Made by a program: the position numbers and the translations under genes. DNA of 64,000 nucleotides from Kitasatospora azatica KCTC 9699 (GTDB lineage: Bacteria; Actinomycetota; Actinomycetes; Streptomycetales; Streptomycetaceae): positions 4,588,001-4,652,000 of the forward strand of contig NZ_JQMO01000003.1 in assembly GCF_000744785.1 (NCBI RefSeq), read 5' to 3'. Of the stretch, positions 8,210 through 15,886 are shown piece by piece; the stretch's first letter is position 1, and each line of letters begins with the position of its first letter. Under the pieces are notes generated by a model that saw nothing but the letters and a program-made list of their open reading frames with translations, searched no databases and was not told the DNA's origin.

Positions 8210-9021
8210 TCAGTAGGTGTGGGCGGGTCGTCGCACCTGCCGAGCCCAGTCGAGGACGTCGTCCGCGACGGTCTCCCAGCCCTCGTGCAGGGCCGTGCCG
8301 TGGTCCCGGCCGGCGTACTCCTTGTACTCAGTGAGCGCCTTGGCCCGTCGGTAGCGGCGATGGGTCTCGCGGACCACCGCGGCCGGCACGATGTGGTCGG
8401 CCGTGCCGCCCACGAGCAGCAGCGGTGCGCGGTCGGAGTTGTCGAACCGGATGGCGGTGGCGGCGCTGCGCGCGGGGGTGAAGTTGGCGAAGCCGGCCTG
8501 GAACAGGGGACGGCCCACGCCGGGCACGGACCAGCGGGCGCGCTCGGTGGCGGCCTGCTCCTTGGTGACCGTGTTGGCGAAGGCGTAGCGGAACTGGCGG
8601 TCGGTGAGCTTGACGGTACGGCGCAGGTTGGCGGGGTTGCCGAGAACGGGCCGGGTGGCGAGCAGCGTGGACAGCGGCAGGCGCAGGACGCCCTTGGCCT
8701 GCGCGGGGTGCAAGGCGACGCCGGCGGCGCCGAGACCGCGGTCCAGCAGGATCTGGGTGACCAGGCCGCGAAGGAGTGGCCGATGATGACGGGCTGCTCG
8801 TCCAGGGTGCGCAGGAAACGCTCGTAGTGGTCGGCGATCTCTCGCACACCCAGGCCAGCGGGCGCCCGGTCGTGGTCGAGCGGCTCGTGCAGCTCGGAGA
8901 CGCCGGGCCAGGCCGGGGCGTGGACGGTGTAGCCCTGGGCCTCGTACCGGTCGATCCAGGGCCGCCAGCTGTGCGGGCTCAGCCACAGACCGTGGATCAG
9001 GACGATGGACTTCGTGGACAT
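8210..9021 (-). pseudogene. alpha/beta hydrolase with single-base frameshift
   Basis: From ATG 9021 (preceded by GAAGGAG) the frame reads MSTKSIVLIHGLWLSPHSW and continues to VIIGHSF, the nucleophile elbow. Just there, near 8769-8771, one base appears to be missing: TTCGCGGCCTG stands where TTCGGCGGCCTG would give GHSFGGLVTQ. The rest (QILLDRGLGAAGVAL to the stop at 8210, with LLVGGTADHIVPA and GRDHGTALHEGW carrying Asp and His) is intact in the next frame. Restoring one base gives a normal ~270-residue hydrolase. It may be a recent mutation or a sequencing error. A TetR-type operator lies 19 bp upstream of the start. Confidence 0.8.
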
Positions 9022-9040
9022 GCTCACCACTCCTTCGATT

Positions 9041-9060
9041 GAGACAGACAGTTCTGTCTT
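9041..9060. promoter_or_regulatory. TetR-type operator 1 (hydrolase side)
   Basis: GAGACAGACAGTTCTGTCTT: inverted half-sites AGACAGA and TCTGTCT around CAGT. It lies directly before the ribosome site of the minus-strand hydrolase, in the region divergent with tetR. Nineteen bases are identical to the site at 12051-12070. On the minus strand a perfect TTGACA (9090-9095) is a likely -35 for the hydrolase, with only a weak -10, so a repressor bound here would cover the transcription start region. Confidence 0.7.
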
Positions 9061-9094
9061 GCCTCAAGCAGAGCATCCATGCAGGCCAGTGTCA

Positions 9095-9108
9095 AGACAG
9101 ACCTGTCT
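9095..9108. promoter_or_regulatory. TetR-type operator 2 (tetR side)
   Basis: AGACAGACCTGTCT, an inverted repeat of AGACAG around AC, 14 bases before the tetR ATG. It overlaps the TTGACA (9090-9095) on the minus strand by one base. It shares the AGACAGAC half-site with operator 1, so autoregulation of tetR and repression of the divergent hydrolase are inferred. Confidence 0.6.
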
Positions 9109-9122
9109 GTTACTCTGGGGGC

Positions 9123-9713
9123 ATGGATGCTGTGACCGACCGTGCCGCCCCGAAGTCGCAGCCGCGTGAGCGGCTGCTGGAGACCGCGTCCAAGCTCTTC
9201 TACGCCGAGGGGATCCAGGCCGTCGGGGTGGACCGGCTGATCGCCGAGGGCAGGGTCCCCAAGGCGACGTTCTACCGGCACTTCCGCAGCAAGGACGATC
9301 TGGTGCTGGCGTACCTGCGCGGTCGCGACGCCGCCATCCGGGCCCAGTTCACCGCCGGCGCCGCCGAGGTCGCCTCTCCCGAGCAGGTGCTCGACCTGCT
9401 CGTCGCCGGGATCGCTGAGGAGACCTGCGGCGCCGGCTTCCGGGGCTGCCCGTTCATCAACGCCGCCGCGGAATACCCCGACCCCGAGCACCCCGTCCGC
9501 CGGGCCATCGACGAGCACCGGGCTTGGTTCCGCGACGCCCTCACCTCCCTGGCGGCCGCCTGCGGACACCCCGATCCGTCCGCCGCCGCAGCCATGCTGG
9601 TCCTGCTGCGTGACGGCGCCATGGTCGGCGGCTACCTCGACGGTCCGGCCGTCTCCGGCGCGCTGGCACAGGGCGCACACGCCGTCCTGGGCCAGTCGTC
9701 GTCTGCTGCCTGA
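9123..9713 (+). CDS. TetR/AcrR family repressor
   Basis: 196 residues. The N-terminal DNA-binding domain contains RERLLETASKLFYAEGIQAV and the recognition helix region AEGRVPKATFYRHFRSKDDL. The C-terminal part (GCPFINAAAEYPDPEHPVR) is typical of one common actinobacterial TetR subgroup. ATG 9123 is chosen because it puts operator 2 upstream; an earlier in-frame ATG at 9039 would place both operators inside the gene. It is divergent from the frameshifted hydrolase. Inferred targets are itself, that hydrolase and the secreted hydrolase at 11029-11925. The inducing ligand is unknown. Confidence 0.88.
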   Translation: MDAVTDRAAPKSQPRERLLETASKLFYAEGIQAVGVDRLIAEGRVPKATFYRHFRSKDDLVLAYLRGRDAAIRAQFTAGAAEVASPEQVLDLLVAGIAEETCGAGFRGCPFINAAAEYPDPEHPVRRAIDEHRAWFRDALTSLAAACGHPDPSAAAAMLVLLRDGAMVGGYLDGPAVSGALAQGAHAVLGQSSSAA

Positions 9714-9845
9714 GTTCCCAGGTCGGCGGGCATCCAGGCGTGCCGGAAGGCTTGGGCCGCACCGATGGCCGCAGACGGGGTCCGCCGGACGCCCAGGATC
9801 GAATGGCCGGAACGGCGTGATCGCCTGGAGGCCACACCTTCATGG

Positions 9846-9895
9846 CAAGGCGCGAGGAGCCCCGGGCCGCAGCGCGGCTCGAGGCTCCTCGCCTT
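9846..9895. terminator. bidirectional hairpin terminator
   Basis: GCGAGGAGCC (9852-9861) pairs with GGCTCCTCGC (9883-9892), extended by CAAGG/CCTTG across one bulged base. It stands between the convergent tetR gene and the esterase ending at 9909, so it can serve both. Confidence 0.7.
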
Positions 9896-9908
9896 GTTCT
9901 ACTTCGTC

Positions 9909-10877
9909 TCAGTTGGCGTGCAGGGCCTTGCGCAGGACGTCGACGGCCTGGTTGATGGCTGCCTCGGCGGCGGAAGTTTCACGCAGGGCATTGAGCATCA
10001 CGAAGTCGTGGATGATCCCCTGGTAGCGGACCGCGGTGACGGACACGCCGGCTTCGCGGAGCTTGTTGGCATACGCCTCGCCCTCGTCGCGCAGGACGTC
10101 GGCCTCGGCGGTGATGACCAGCGCCGACGGCAGATCCCCGAGCTGCTCGGTCGTGGCCCGAAGGGGCGACGCGGTGATCTGGGCCCTCTCGGTCTCATCC
10201 GTCGTGTACTGGTCCCAGAACCACTGCATGCCGTCGCGGCGCAGGAAGTAGCCCTCGGCGAACTGGTGGTAGGAGGGCGTGTTGCAGCTCGCGTCGGTCA
10301 CCGGGTAGAACAGGACCTGCTGGACCAGCGGGACATCGCCGCGCTCCTTGGCCATCAAGGTGAGCGCGGCGGCCATGTTGCCGCCGACCGAGTCCCCGGC
10401 GACCGCGATTCGGGTGGCGTCCAGGCCCTTGGCCGCACCGACGCGGACCACCCACTGCGCGACCGCGTAGTTCTGCTCGATGGCGACCGGATAGCGGGCC
10501 TCGGGCGACAGGTCGTACTCGGGGAAGACCACGGCGGCGTTCGCGCCCACGGCCAGCTCACGGACCAGGCGGTCGTGGGTGTGGGCATTGCCGAACACCC
10601 AGCCCGCACCGTGAATGTAGATGATCACCGGGAGAGGGCTCTGGCTCCCGACCGGCTTGACGACGCGGGCCCGGACGGAGCCGGTGGGGCCGCCGTCGAC
10701 GGTGATCCATTCCTCGTCGACGGCGGGCTTGGCGATGTCGCCGGACTGCACCTCGTCGACGGCCTTGCGGCCCTCGGCCGTGGCGAGGTTGAACAGGTAC
10801 GGCGGGTTCGCGGTGGCCTCGGCGAAGGCCTGTGCGGCGGGTTCGAGGACAGGACGGGGCACGGTGTTCTCGGTCAT
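9909..10877 (-). CDS. HSL-type alpha/beta hydrolase (lipase/esterase)
   Basis: 322 residues. IYIHGAGW (residues ~87-93) is the oxyanion-hole motif of hormone-sensitive-lipase-type esterases, and VAGDSVGGNM carries the nucleophile Ser about residue 163. Asp in TAEADVLRDEG and His in GIIHDFVML complete the triad. It is cytosolic, with no signal peptide. The likely reaction is hydrolysis of short-chain carboxylic esters. It starts with ATG, but no TetR-type palindrome was found in front of it, unlike its neighbours. It shares a convergent terminator with tetR. Confidence 0.87.
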   Translation of the reverse strand: MTENTVPRPVLEPAAQAFAEATANPPYLFNLATAEGRKAVDEVQSGDIAKPAVDEEWITVDGGPTGSVRARVVKPVGSQSPLPVIIYIHGAGWVFGNAHTHDRLVRELAVGANAAVVFPEYDLSPEARYPVAIEQNYAVAQWVVRVGAAKGLDATRIAVAGDSVGGNMAAALTLMAKERGDVPLVQQVLFYPVTDASCNTPSYHQFAEGYFLRRDGMQWFWDQYTTDETERAQITASPLRATTEQLGDLPSALVITAEADVLRDEGEAYANKLREAGVSVTAVRYQGIIHDFVMLNALRETSAAEAAINQAVDVLRKALHAN

Positions 10878-10983
10878 GACGACCTTCCATGGATCTTGTG
10901 CAGCGGGGTGAGAGGTGCCGGCGGGCTCCGCAGGGCGCGGTCACAGGGATGCCCTCGGCGGGGATTTGGACCCGGGCGGGGTG

Positions 10984-11015
10984 GGCCTCCGCCGCCCGTG
11001 GAAGCGGCGGAGGCC
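10984..11015 (-). terminator. hairpin terminator after secreted hydrolase
   Basis: GGCCTCCGCCGC (10984-10995) and GCGGCGGAGGCC (11004-11015) form a perfect 12-bp stem with an 8-base loop, 14 bases past the stop of the minus-strand hydrolase gene. Confidence 0.7.
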
Positions 11016-11028
11016 GATGGTAGGCCGG

Positions 11029-11925
11029 TCAGCCCCGGGCGACGACGGCCTTTTCGATGAGGCTCGTCACGGCGCCCGGGTCGGTCAGCGCGACCGCGTG
11101 CGGCGCGTTGACCTCGACGGTGTGGGCGTGGGCGCGCGCGGCCATGAACTTCTCGGCGGCCGGCGGGATGGTGTGGTCGTCGCTCGCGACGAGGTACCAA
11201 GACGGGATCGTCTTCCAGGCCGGGGTGCCGGAGGGCTCGACCAGCCCCTGCGCGGTCAGGGGGCGCTGGGTGGCCGCGAGCTCGGCGGCGGTCGCGTTGT
11301 TGAATCGGCCGCTGAGGAACACGTCGCGGTACTTGTCCGCCTTGAGGTAGAGGTCGATACCGGTGCCGCCGACGCCCTGCGTGAACGGGACGGCGTTCAG
11401 CGCGGTGGGGACCGGCGCCTTCGGGTCGTCGCTGAGGTGGCTGCCGGGGAACTCCGCGCTGATGACCGCGGCGCTCTCGCCCTGGTCCGGGGCCAGGGCG
11501 GCGATGTAGACGAGCGCCTTGACGTTCGGGTTGCCCGTGGCGGCGTTGGTAATGACCTCGCCGCCGTAGGAGTGGCCGACCAGGACGATCGGGCCCTGGA
11601 TCGTCTTGAGGTAGTCGGCCAGGTAGGCGGAGTCGCTCTTCAGGCCGCGCAGCGGGTTGGCCGGGGCGTCGACCTGGTAGCCGGCCGCCTGGAGGCGCTT
11701 GACGACGCCGCTCCAGCTGGACGAGTCGGACCAGGCGCCGTGCACCAGCACGATCGTCGGCTTGACGGCGCGGAGCTGCTTCGCCTGAGCGACGGAGGCA
11801 CTGACGGTGGTGCCGCCCGTGGCGGCGGAGGCGCTCACGGCCACTCCGGCGGCGAGGGCGAAGCCCGCCACTCCGGCGACGGCAACGCTGACCCGGCGGC
11901 GCTTGGCGCTGCGGTTCTTGGACAT
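11029..11925 (-). CDS. secreted alpha/beta hydrolase
   Basis: 298 residues. The N-terminus has a basic stretch (KNRSAKRRRVS), a hydrophobic core and an Ala-rich cleavage region ending near residue 34, so export is expected. The hydrolase domain follows with TIVLVHGAWSDSSSW and nucleophile elbow LVGHSYGGE (Ser about 119), then a late HAVALTDP with the probable catalytic His. Its closest kin are the small RsbQ/EstC-like or haloalkane/methyl-esterase-like hydrolases; the substrate is unknown. ATG 11925 has GGGAGAAAGC just upstream. A promoter with a TetR-type operator lies about 125-175 bases upstream. Confidence 0.85.
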   Translation of the reverse strand: MSKNRSAKRRRVSVAVAGVAGFALAAGVAVSASAATGGTTVSASVAQAKQLRAVKPTIVLVHGAWSDSSSWSGVVKRLQAAGYQVDAPANPLRGLKSDSAYLADYLKTIQGPIVLVGHSYGGEVITNAATGNPNVKALVYIAALAPDQGESAAVISAEFPGSHLSDDPKAPVPTALNAVPFTQGVGGTGIDLYLKADKYRDVFLSGRFNNATAAELAATQRPLTAQGLVEPSGTPAWKTIPSWYLVASDDHTIPPAAEKFMAARAHAHTVEVNAPHAVALTDPGAVTSLIEKAVVARG

Positions 11926-12050
11926 CGGCTTTCTCCCTACAAGTTGGCGGACGGCAAGAGCTGCCCTCCGCAGGAAAGGGCGCAGGACGGCGCCGACAGG
12001 GTGGCGGCGGCACTTCGCAGAGCACGGCAACGGCCGACATGCGATCCTGA

Positions 12051-12070
12051 GAGACAGACAGTTCTGTCTC
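12051..12070. promoter_or_regulatory. TetR-type operator 3
   Basis: GAGACAGACAGTTCTGTCTC, with perfect 8-base arms GAGACAGA/TCTGTCTC around CAGT. Nineteen consecutive bases match operator 1 at 9041-9059. It sits immediately downstream of the predicted -10 of the promoter reading toward the secreted hydrolase, where a bound repressor would block initiation. Confidence 0.7.
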
Positions 12071-12072
12071 CT

Positions 12073-12100
12073 ATAATAGGCAGATCGGTGTCCTGGACAA
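12073..12100 (-). promoter_or_regulatory. predicted promoter for secreted hydrolase
   Basis: On the minus strand TTGTCC (12100-12095), a 16-base spacer, then TATTAT (12078-12073). This is AT-rich for the region. It is followed within two bases by operator 3, giving a leader of about 140 bases to the ATG at 11925. Inference from consensus only. Confidence 0.5.
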
Positions 12101-12161
12101 CCGAGAGCTCCGTGTCATGGCTCACAGGCGAGGGCAGTTCACGAGCCTCTTCCTTTTCCGG

Positions 12162-12640
12162 CTAATCGTCCGCGCCTTCGCCGGCGGTGTCCTTCTCCGC
12201 GTGCCGGTCGCGCAGCGGGCGTCGCCCCTGGGCCGGGCCAGTGGACGAGAAGGCGTAGCGGCCGTGGAAGTTGATGTGGCTGGTAAGCAGCGGCGACAGC
12301 CGCTTCACGTCCTCCTCCGCCACCGGCTCGCCCGTCGCGCGCGCAGGGCGGTGACCGCGGCGTCGAGGTTTCCACAGCACCGCGGCGTTCAGGACCAGCC
12401 CCAGCACCGCGAGCTGGCCTTCTCGGCCGTCTCGGTAGGCCTGCCGGATCTGCCCGTTGCCGCCGTGCGCGATGGCTCGGGCGAGACGGAGGCGAGACTC
12501 CTGCACGGTCAACTGCCGGTTCAGCGAATGCCGGTAGGTGTCGTCGACCGGGTTCGCCCACGCGAGCAGGTGCAGGGTCTTGTCGATGCGCCCGTACTCG
12601 GCGAACGCCGCCCCGACCAGGCTGGGATGGCATGGCCCTC
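12162..12640 (-). pseudogene. Tn3-family transposase, C-terminal remnant
   Basis: The minus strand encodes about 160 residues matching the end of a Tn3 transposase: EYGRIDKTLHLLAW, LNRQLTVQESRLRLARAI, HGGNGQIRQAYRDG, LGLVLNAAVLW, then after two compensating frame changes (NLDAAVTALRA is found in the next frame) ATGEPVAEEDVKRLSPL and HINFHGRYAFSS to the natural end. The first ~830 residues of the usual ~1000 are missing. The broken upstream edge near 12640 abuts the ltrA remnant. It is a fossil of a transposon that entered this stretch. Confidence 0.8.
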
Positions 12641-12739
12641 GCGGCCGAGCATCCGCGCCGAGTCCGACCACGATCGATCCTGGCGCCAAATGCCGCACCG
12701 GTCGACGCTCAAGACAGCCGCGGCCCGTGTTATGGGCCC

Positions 12740-13495
12740 CTGCTCACCCCGCCGCAGGTCGGCGGCGGAGAGAAGGACCAGCACGCGACCTGGACCGAGC
12801 TGTTCTTCGACCTGGTCGTCGTCGCCGGCGTCGGGCAGATCGCCCACGTACTGCACGGCGCCCCGTCACTGGCCGACCTGGCCCTCTACACCGTGCTGTA
12901 CTGCGCCTTCTGGATCGCCTGGACCGGCTTCACCGCCTACGGCAACATCCGGGCCGAGCAGGCCCGAACCTCCACCATCCTGCTCGGAATGCTCGGCATG
13001 GCCGTCCTCGCCGCATCGGTGCCCGGCATCCGCGGCACCCACGCCACGGCCTTCATCATCACCTACGTCCTGCTGCGCTGGCTCGCCGGCCGCATCTGGC
13101 AACGCGGCACCGTCGTTATGGACTGGCCCCTCGCCCAGCTCGGCGGCAGCACCGTGCTCTGGATCGCCTCCCTGTGGACCGACCCGCCCCTGCGGTACTG
13201 GCTCTGGGCCCTGAGCATCGTCCTCGACTTCACCGCCCTGTTCGCGGTCTCCGGCCAACGCCTCATCACTCGGACCCTGGAGCGCGTCGACAAGATCACG
13301 AAACACCGCGGCACACCTCCCGAGGCACCCGCGCGACCAGACCGCCTATGGCCAGGCTCGCACCTCACCGAACGCCTCGGCCTCTCCGCCATCATCGTGG
13401 TCGGCGAAGGCATCATCCAGGCCATCTCCGCCACCGCAGAAATGACCTGGAAACCCGCCGTGATCGCCACCGCGCTAGGCTCCCTCACCCGCCTC
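12740..13495 (+). pseudogene. ltrA (low temperature requirement A) truncated remnant
   Basis: About 245 residues resemble the multi-pass LtrA membrane family: HATWTELFFDLVVVAGVGQI at the start of the family domain, several hydrophobic helices, and RLGLSAIIVVGEGIIQAI. Conservation stops at VIATALGSLT; after it the frame goes on for about 55 unrelated residues to a stop at 13663. Family members are near 380-400 residues, so the C-terminal third is lost. No credible start lies close to the domain; upstream codons run into the Tn3 remnant. Both ends were probably lost in rearrangement. Confidence 0.72.
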
Positions 13496-13572
13496 ATGCC
13501 GAGATCGAACTCAGTGCACTCTCATTTCACATCGCGAGCCCCAGAGCAATCGACACGACTCGGCCAGCCGAT

Positions 13573-13644
13573 GTTTCCGCAGGTCAGAGACGTGCTGACC
13601 TGCGGAAACGATGAGAGATCAAACTGCGTTTCCGCAGGTCAGAG
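13573..13644. repeat. inverted/direct repeat cluster GTTTCCGCAGGTCAGAG
   Basis: GTTTCCGCAGGTCA (13573-13586) is followed by its exact reverse complement (13596-13609), making a 14-bp stem with a 9-base loop. A third copy, direct and 17 bases long with GAG, is at 13628-13644, 55 bases after the first. It lies between the ltrA remnant and the glnA stop, so it may act as terminator for glnA and also mark a recombination junction. Confidence 0.75.
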
Positions 13645-13650
13645 GCACCC

Positions 13651-15063
13651 CTACAGGTCGTAGTACAGCTCGAACTCGTGCGGGTGCGGCCGCAGGGCGA
13701 TCGGGGCGATCTCGTTGGTGCGCTTGAAGTCGATCCAGGTCTCGATCAGGTCGGGCGTGAAGACGCCACCGGCCAGGAGGTACTCGTGGTCCTGCTCCAG
13801 GGCCTCGAGGACGGCGGGGAGGGAGGCGGGGACCTGGGGGACGCTCGCGTGCTCGTCGGGGGCGAGCTCGTAGAGGTCCTTGTCGACCGGCTGGAGCGGC
13901 TCGATCTTGTTCTTGATCCCGTCCAGGCCGGCCATCAGCATCGCGGCGAAGGCGAGGTAGGGGTTGGAGGACGGGTCGGGGGCGCGGAACTCGATGCGCT
14001 TGGCCTTGGCGTTGGAGCCGGTGATCGGGATCCGGATCGCGGCCGAGCGGTTGCGCTGCGAGTAGACCAGGTTGACCGGGGCCTCGAAGCCGGGGACCAG
14101 GCGGTGGTAGGAGTTCACCGAGGGGTTGGTGAAGGCGAGCAGCGAGGGGGCGTGCTTGAGCAGGCCGCCGATGTAGTAGCGGGCGGTGTCGGACAGGCCC
14201 GCGTAGCCCTGCTCGTCGTAGAAGAGCGGTGCGCCCTCGGCCCAGAGCGACTGGTGCACGTGCATGCCGGAGCCGTTGTCGCCGAAGATCGGCTTGGGCA
14301 TGAAGGTGGCGGTCTTGCCGTTGCGCCAGGCCACGTTCTTGATGATGTACTTGAACAGCATCAGGTCGTCGGCGGCGTGCAGCAGGGTGTTGAACTTGTA
14401 GTTGATCTCGGCCTGGCCGGCGGTGCCGACCTCGTGGTGCTGACGCTCCACCTGCAGGCCGGCGGCGGCCAGTTCCAGCGACATCTCGGCGCGCAGGTCG
14501 GCGAAGTGGTCGACCGGCGGGATCGGGAAGTAGCCGCCCTTGTACTTGACCTTGTAGCCGCGCGCGTCGCCCTCGGCGGAGCCGGTGTTCCAGGCGCCGG
14601 CCTCGGAGTCGATGTGGTAGTACGAGGCGTTGGCGCTGGTCTCGAAGCGGACCGAGTCGAAGACGTAGAACTCGGCCTCGGGACCGAAGAAGGCGGTGTC
14701 GGCGATGCCGGAGGAGGCGAGGTAGGCCTCGGCCTTCTTGGCCACGTTGCGCGGGTCGCGGCTGTAGGCCTCGCCGGTGATCGGGTCCTGGATGAAGAAG
14801 TTGATGTTGAGGTGCTTGTCCTTGCGGAACGGGTCGAGCCGGGCCGTGGCCAGGTCCGGCACCAGGGCCATGTCCGACTCGTGGATGGCCTGGAACCCGC
14901 GGATCGACGAGCCGTCGAACATCAGCGTCTCGGCGGGGTCGAAGGTGGCCGCCGGGACCGCGAAGTGCTGCATGACGCCTGGCAGGTCGCAGAACCGGAC
15001 ATCCACGAACTTGATGTCGTTCTCCGCGATGTAAGCCTTGACCTCGTCGGCGTTCTTGAACAT
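13651..15063 (-). CDS. glnA: type I glutamine synthetase
   Basis: 470 residues. It makes glutamine from glutamate, ammonia and ATP as a cytosolic dodecamer. [41 protein letters not shown] and ADP-ribosyl/substrate-site [17 protein letters not shown] are in the expected order. The adenylylation tyrosine is in DKDLYELAP (about Y398), so control by GlnE is expected. ATG 15063 is chosen, since GAGGAGG stands five bases upstream; the codon before it is TTG. A GlnR box lies 76 bases further upstream, as expected for the main nitrogen-controlled GS. It forms the right border of the rearranged accessory stretch. Confidence 0.98.
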   Translation of the reverse strand: MFKNADEVKAYIAENDIKFVDVRFCDLPGVMQHFAVPAATFDPAETLMFDGSSIRGFQAIHESDMALVPDLATARLDPFRKDKHLNINFFIQDPITGEAYSRDPRNVAKKAEAYLASSGIADTAFFGPEAEFYVFDSVRFETSANASYYHIDSEAGAWNTGSAEGDARGYKVKYKGGYFPIPPVDHFADLRAEMSLELAAAGLQVERQHHEVGTAGQAEINYKFNTLLHAADDLMLFKYIIKNVAWRNGKTATFMPKPIFGDNGSGMHVHQSLWAEGAPLFYDEQGYAGLSDTARYYIGGLLKHAPSLLAFTNPSVNSYHRLVPGFEAPVNLVYSQRNRSAAIRIPITGSNAKAKRIEFRAPDPSSNPYLAFAAMLMAGLDGIKNKIEPLQPVDKDLYELAPDEHASVPQVPASLPAVLEALEQDHEYLLAGGVFTPDLIETWIDFKRTNEIAPIALRPHPHEFELYYDL

Positions 15064-15138
15064 CAATTCCTCCTCGTACCTGGCGATTCGGTCGGTCGTC
15101 CCAACCGGCCAGGGGTGGGCTCACGATAGGAACCGCCC

Positions 15139-15176
15139 GTTTCCTGGCGGTGACCCTATCGTTTCACCCATGTTAA
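15139..15176 (-). promoter_or_regulatory. GlnR box upstream of glnA
   Basis: Read on the minus strand: TTAAC, six bases, GAAAC, six, GTCAC, six, GAAAC. This is exactly the gTnAc-n6-GaAAc-n6-gTnAc-n6-GaAAc layout known for streptomycete GlnR, with one mismatch in the first base. In S. coelicolor GlnR activates glnA on nitrogen limitation; the same role is inferred here. Confidence 0.85.
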
Positions 15177-15347
15177 CCAGCCTGCTCGGACGGGTCGCAA
15201 AGCCACACGGGAAGGGGCAAAACGCGTCGCCGAATGGGGAGTTCTTCCGAAGTGGTCTGGACCACTTGTCGGGCCGCTGCGACGCGGATTCACCCGCAGG
15301 GGGAGTCGCCGCCGATCCGGGCGGTACGCCCGGCTACTGTGGCTTTC

Positions 15348-15815
15348 GTGGACAGTAGAGAAGCACTGGGATCGTGGCTGGAGGGCCCCAAGGCCGCGGC
15401 CGAGCGGATGGGCGCCGACTTCGGCTACCGCGGTGAGCGGCTCGGCCGCCCGCAGACCGGCTCCGGCTCGGTGGCCGGGCCCGGCCGACGGATCGGCGCG
15501 CTCTTCGTCGACGGTTGGATCGCCAACCTGATCGCCTACGGGCTGCTCGCCCACGGCAACCTGCAGAAGGCCAACCTCTACGGCCTGCCGGTCTTCTTCG
15601 CGATCAACGCGATCCTGCTGGCAACCGCCGGGACGACCTTCGGCAAGCGGCTCTTCGGCCTGCGGGTGGTCCGGCTGGACGGTGGCCGGGCGACCATCCC
15701 GCAGATGCTGCTGCGCACCCTGCTGCTCTGCATGGTGGTGCCGGCCGTGGTCTGGGACCGCGACTCGCGCGGGCTGCACGACAAGGCGGTCGGCACGGTC
15801 GAGGTCCGCAGCTGA
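15348..15815 (+). CDS. RDD family membrane protein
   Basis: 155 residues. After about 45 soluble residues, GPGRRIGALFVDGWIANLIA begins the RDD domain (Arg and Asp in the first helix), followed by two more hydrophobic segments, GKRLFGLRVVRLDGG between them, and WDRDSRGLHDKAVGT at the end, which is the classic RDD tail. Function is unproven; relatives are suggested to be transport-linked. GTG 15348 is chosen to match the start of the conserved sequence. It is divergent from glnA, so the GlnR box lies between them and could influence both. It ends at a shared hairpin. Confidence 0.85.
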   Translation: MDSREALGSWLEGPKAAAERMGADFGYRGERLGRPQTGSGSVAGPGRRIGALFVDGWIANLIAYGLLAHGNLQKANLYGLPVFFAINAILLATAGTTFGKRLFGLRVVRLDGGRATIPQMLLRTLLLCMVVPAVVWDRDSRGLHDKAVGTVEVRS

Positions 15816-15834
15816 TCCCCGGAGAAGAACTGAG

Positions 15835-15866
15835 AAGGCCCGCTGCGGAGATCCGCAGCGGGCCTT
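15835..15866. terminator. bidirectional terminator between RDD and DUF4191 genes
   Basis: AAGGCCCGCTGCGG (15835-15848) pairs perfectly with CCGCAGCGGGCCTT (15853-15866) around an AGAT loop. It stands between convergent stops at 15815 and 15887. Confidence 0.85.
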
Positions 15867-15886
15867 GCTTTGACGTGTGGGAGACC

